Assembly (NCBI GenBank): GCA_003428585.1 | Contig: QVQC01000003.1 | Coordinates: forward strand, 1 to 34,838 | Source of the DNA: Nioella halotolerans | Lineage (GTDB): Bacteria > Pseudomonadota > Alphaproteobacteria > Rhodobacterales > Rhodobacteraceae | Reading direction: 5' to 3' | Length of the DNA: 34,838 nucleotides | The notes under the pieces: generated by a model | What the model was told of the DNA's origin: nothing | The model's database searches: none | What the model saw: the letters and a program-made list of their open reading frames with translations, nothing else | Made by a program: the position numbers and the translations under genes | Shown here: positions 32,673-34,838 of the stretch, in pieces | Numbering within the stretch: the stretch's first letter is position 1 | How the letters are laid out: every line of letters begins with the position of its first letter

Positions 32673-34106
32673 TCACGTCCGCGCATACACATCCTCATAG
32701 CGAATGATGTCGTCCTCGCCCAGATAGCTGCCCGTCTGCACCTCGATCAAGACCATGGGCACCTTGCCGGGATTCTCCATCCGGTGCACGGCGCCGAGTG
32801 GAATGTAGACCGACTGGTTCTCGCTCAGCAAGGTCACCTCCTCATCCACGGTCACCTTGGCGGTGCCCTCCACCACGATCCAGTGTTCGGAGCGGTGCAC
32901 ATGACTTTGCAGCGACAGCGCCGCGCCAGGATGCACGACGATGCGCTTGACCTGGAACCGGTTGCCGACGATCAGGCTCTCGTACCAGCCCCAGGGCCGG
33001 TAGTCGCGCGGCAATTGCGTCGCCTGCGGCTGCCCGGCCGCTTTCAGCGCGGTGACGGCCTCCTTCACCCGCTGGCTTTCCGAGGCCGGCGCCACGAGCA
33101 CCGCGTCGTTCATCGCCACCGCGATCATGTCCTGCAGGCCGATGCCCACCAGCACCTGCCGGTCCGACACGGCGCGCAGCAGGCTGCCCTCGCAATCGAT
33201 GGCGATCGCCCTCTCCGAGACGGCATTGCCGGCCTCATCCAGGTCGCTCGACTGGTGAACGGCGGACCACCCGCCGAGGTCGGACCAGCCGATCGACACC
33301 GGCATGACCTTGAGATCTTCGACTTTTTCCATGATTGCAAAGTCGATCGAGATGTCGGGCGCCCGCGACCATGGTTCGGATGCGAGTCGGCAGAACCCGA
33401 GATCGGTCTTGGCTTCGGCCACCGCTTGCTCGACCGCCGTGGCTATGTCAGGGGCCTTGGCGGTGTAGACGTCCCGGGCCGTCTGCACGGACATCAGAAA
33501 AATACCCGCGTTCCAGAGGTGTCGGCCGTCCGCGATCATGCTTTCTGCGTCAGGAAGCTGCGGTTTCTCGACGAATTGAGCGAGGTCCTGCGGCGCGGTC
33601 GCGTCGACTTCACCCCCTTCTGCGAGTTGCAGGTAGCCGTACGCTGTTTCAGGCGCCGTCGGCCGGATCCCAAAGGTCACGATGCTGCCAGCCTGGGCTG
33701 CCGGAGCCGCAGCCATGATTGCCGCCCTGAAGGCAGCGCCCTCCTCGATCACGTGGTCCGACGGCGCGACGAGCATGAGCGCGTCCGGGTCCGTCTGAGC
33801 GAGGTTGAGCGCCGCGGCAAGGACCGCGGGCGCCGTGTTGCGCCCCTCGGGCTCGATCAGCACGGCGTGTGGATCTCTTTCAATGGCGGCCAGTTGCTCG
33901 GTCACGATGAAGCGGAAGGGATCGCCCGTGATAATGGTCGGGTCCGCGAACCCATCGCCCGACAACCGTTCGACCGACCCTTGGAACAATGACTGATCGC
34001 CCAACAATTTTGCAAACTGCTTCGGGTAGCTCTTGCGTGACAGTGGCCAAAGCCGCGTCCCGGATCCGCCACACAGGATGACGGGGTGTATGATCAAGTC
34101 AGACAT
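32673..34106 (-). CDS. manC: Mannose-1-phosphate guanylyltransferase / mannose-6-phosphate isomerase
   Basis: A 477-residue bifunctional type II PMI/GMP enzyme. The N-terminal nucleotidyltransferase has the signature VILCGGSGTRLWPLSRKSYPKQF, with EKP and LWNAGIFLM further on. The C-terminal cupin (about residues 360-470) has SLQSHVHRSEHWIVVEGTA and IPLGAVHRMENPG. It makes GDP-mannose for exopolysaccharide or O-antigen. The ATG at 34106 follows GAGG and matches family starts. No other polysaccharide gene is in the window; it ends next to insertion-sequence remnants, suggesting that the rest of a locus lies elsewhere or was lost. Confidence 0.95.
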   Translation of the reverse strand: MSDLIIHPVILCGGSGTRLWPLSRKSYPKQFAKLLGDQSLFQGSVERLSGDGFADPTIITGDPFRFIVTEQLAAIERDPHAVLIEPEGRNTAPAVLAAALNLAQTDPDALMLVAPSDHVIEEGAAFRAAIMAAAPAAQAGSIVTFGIRPTAPETAYGYLQLAEGGEVDATAPQDLAQFVEKPQLPDAESMIADGRHLWNAGIFLMSVQTARDVYTAKAPDIATAVEQAVAEAKTDLGFCRLASEPWSRAPDISIDFAIMEKVEDLKVMPVSIGWSDLGGWSAVHQSSDLDEAGNAVSERAIAIDCEGSLLRAVSDRQVLVGIGLQDMIAVAMNDAVLVAPASESQRVKEAVTALKAAGQPQATQLPRDYRPWGWYESLIVGNRFQVKRIVVHPGAALSLQSHVHRSEHWIVVEGTAKVTVDEEVTLLSENQSVYIPLGAVHRMENPGKVPMVLIEVQTGSYLGEDDIIRYEDVYART

Positions 34107-34219
34107 GGAAACCTCGTGCCAACAAAAATTCAAAAATTCAATGACATGCCGCGCACGGCGGACCAAGCTCTTCCGCGCGACCCACACCTTCCAGCCCAGC
34201 TATCAACCGCTTAAGGCGT

Positions 34220-34350
34220 TGCGTAGATTCTTGCAAGGGAAAGTCTGAAAAATCTCGCGTTTCGAGCGTCTTGAGGTAGACTGGGCGGGACACCAGAGGA
34301 CGCTCCCGATGCCGAAGCAACCTGCCTTTCCCGGCCTCCGCCACGCGATG
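34220..34350 (+). mobile_element. 5' end of an IS5-family insertion sequence (remnant)
   Basis: Starting at ATG 34310, the plus strand encodes MPKQPAFPGLRHAM, which I recognise as the N terminus of an IS5-family transposase; the family normally continues with a KKK-TRRE stretch. Here the similarity stops after about 14 residues, near 34350. The 40 bases before the ATG also look like the leader of such elements. The left boundary is uncertain (34200-34260). The rest of the element is missing, replaced by the IS1595-like remnant on the other strand. Confidence 0.5.
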
Positions 34351-34838
34351 AATAGGCCCGCCACCTCAGACGCGGTGGCGCAGGGTGGTTCGCAGGGTCG
34401 TCACGGTGCCGGACCCACTCCCGCGAGCCCTTTCTGCTCTCGCGCTGGTGCGCTTCGTCCGCCTTGACGATGCCGGCAAGGGTATCGTCTGTCTCTGGCG
34501 TCAGGGCGCCGATGATCGTCATGCGCCAGCGCCAGATGATGATCGTCATGCGCCAGCGCCAGATGCTGTGACGCGACGCGCCCAGCACCTCGGTCCCGCG
34601 GCGGCAGGACATCCGCTGCGGCGCCTCGATCATGTCGCGCACCAGCGCAGCGACCAGGTCTGGGCGATGCATCCTGGCGAGCAGCGTGCCGCTCCGCCCC
34701 GACCAGGTCAACCGGCAGTTCGAGCACCGCCATCGCTGTGCCCCGGTGCGCGTCCGGCCCCACCGGCTGCGCTCCTCGGCGCCGCAGCGCGGGCAAGACG
34801 TTGCGGGACCGCCAGCCTCGGCGCGGGCATCGATTTCC
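34345..34838 (-). pseudogene. IS1595-family transposase fragment, runs off the right edge
   Basis: Read leftward from the window edge, the frame encodes a zinc ribbon (CPRCGAEERSRWG and RWRCSNC), then TWSGRSGTLLARMHRPDLVA, a helix-turn-helix-like RHSIWRWRM, and ADEAHQRESRKGSREWVRH...DPANHPAPPRLRWRAY. These are features of the IS1595 transposase N-terminal half. After RWRAY the similarity ends at the junction with the IS5-like piece, so the catalytic C-terminal half is missing here. A 9-residue stretch is repeated (IWRWRMTII twice). Start codon and left-hand inverted repeat are outside the window. Confidence 0.75.
34512..34565 (-). repeat. 27-bp perfect tandem duplication inside the transposase remnant
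   Basis: Two identical 27-bp units, 34512-34538 and 34539-34565, lie head to tail. Since 27 is a multiple of three, the frame is kept and the residues IWRWRMTII occur twice. It lies in the helix-turn-helix-like region. It is a slippage or recombination scar. Confidence 0.95.

Noticed and set aside
1..34838. CRISPR array, prophage genes, rRNA operon or replication origin
   Set aside because: No regularly spaced repeats, no phage structural or integrase genes, no rRNA sequence and no cluster of DnaA-box-like sites were seen.

Overview
The window reads as chromosomal DNA of a marine-type alphaproteobacterium, most likely family Rhodobacteraceae (Roseobacter or Rhodovulum-like). The evidence is high GC content with strong GC-ending codon use, a hisB-hisH-hisA-hisF-hisE block, a TRAP transporter operon, a clpP-clpX pair, and an SQR/ETHE1/YeeE sulfur cluster. 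This is inferred from gene content; no database search was possible.

Layout from left to right. The left edge cuts a tRNA-Gly(GCC). A five-gene leftward operon follows (4667 down to 180): OsmC-like protein, TRAP solute-binding protein, TRAP small and large permeases, and a LacI-family regulator last. It has a clear promoter with a LacI/PurR-type operator in its spacer. The solute-binding protein has lost its signal peptide. A leftward Sel1-repeat protein comes next, then the rightward histidine genes hisB, hisH, hisA, hisF and hisE. Two oppositely oriented genes for small exported proteins (DUF2147 and DUF302) sit between them. After that come a CoA-binding protein, a possible small RNA or leader with a strong terminator, a zinc-ribbon protein overlapping an RlmB-type 23S rRNA methyltransferase, a tRNA-Tyr, a glycosyltransferase-like protein, and clpX and clpP.

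The middle holds a large TIR-transmembrane-WD40 protein (16080-18437, leftward). It is divergent from an NrtR-type Nudix/winged-helix regulator. The 460-bp region between them carries two near-identical 15-bp elements, one overlapping the predicted nrtR -10. TIR domains can cleave NAD+ and NrtR proteins sense ADP-ribose, so this pair is the best candidate here for an undescribed regulated NAD-signalling or defence unit.

Next is a sulfur module. An NsrR-like Rrf2 regulator with an FNR-type box faces a five-gene leftward operon: two YeeE/YedE sulfur transporters, an ETHE1-like persulfide dioxygenase, a DUF442-sulfide:quinone oxidoreductase fusion, and a SulP transporter. It would import reduced sulfur, oxidise sulfide to persulfide and then sulfite, and move the oxyanion across the membrane. 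A DmdA/GcvT-like methyltransferase is divergent from it. A DUF3137 membrane protein and a Crp/Fnr regulator lie nearby.

The right part has an alpha-methylacyl-CoA racemase overlapping a GlxA/AraC regulator, a stand-alone Lrp/AsnC effector domain, an isoprenylcysteine-methyltransferase-like membrane protein, a manC-type mannose-1-phosphate guanylyltransferase, and a lower-GC patch with a doubtful small ORF. At the right edge two insertion-sequence remnants are fused: the 5' end of an IS5-like element and an IS1595-like transposase with a 27-bp tandem duplication.
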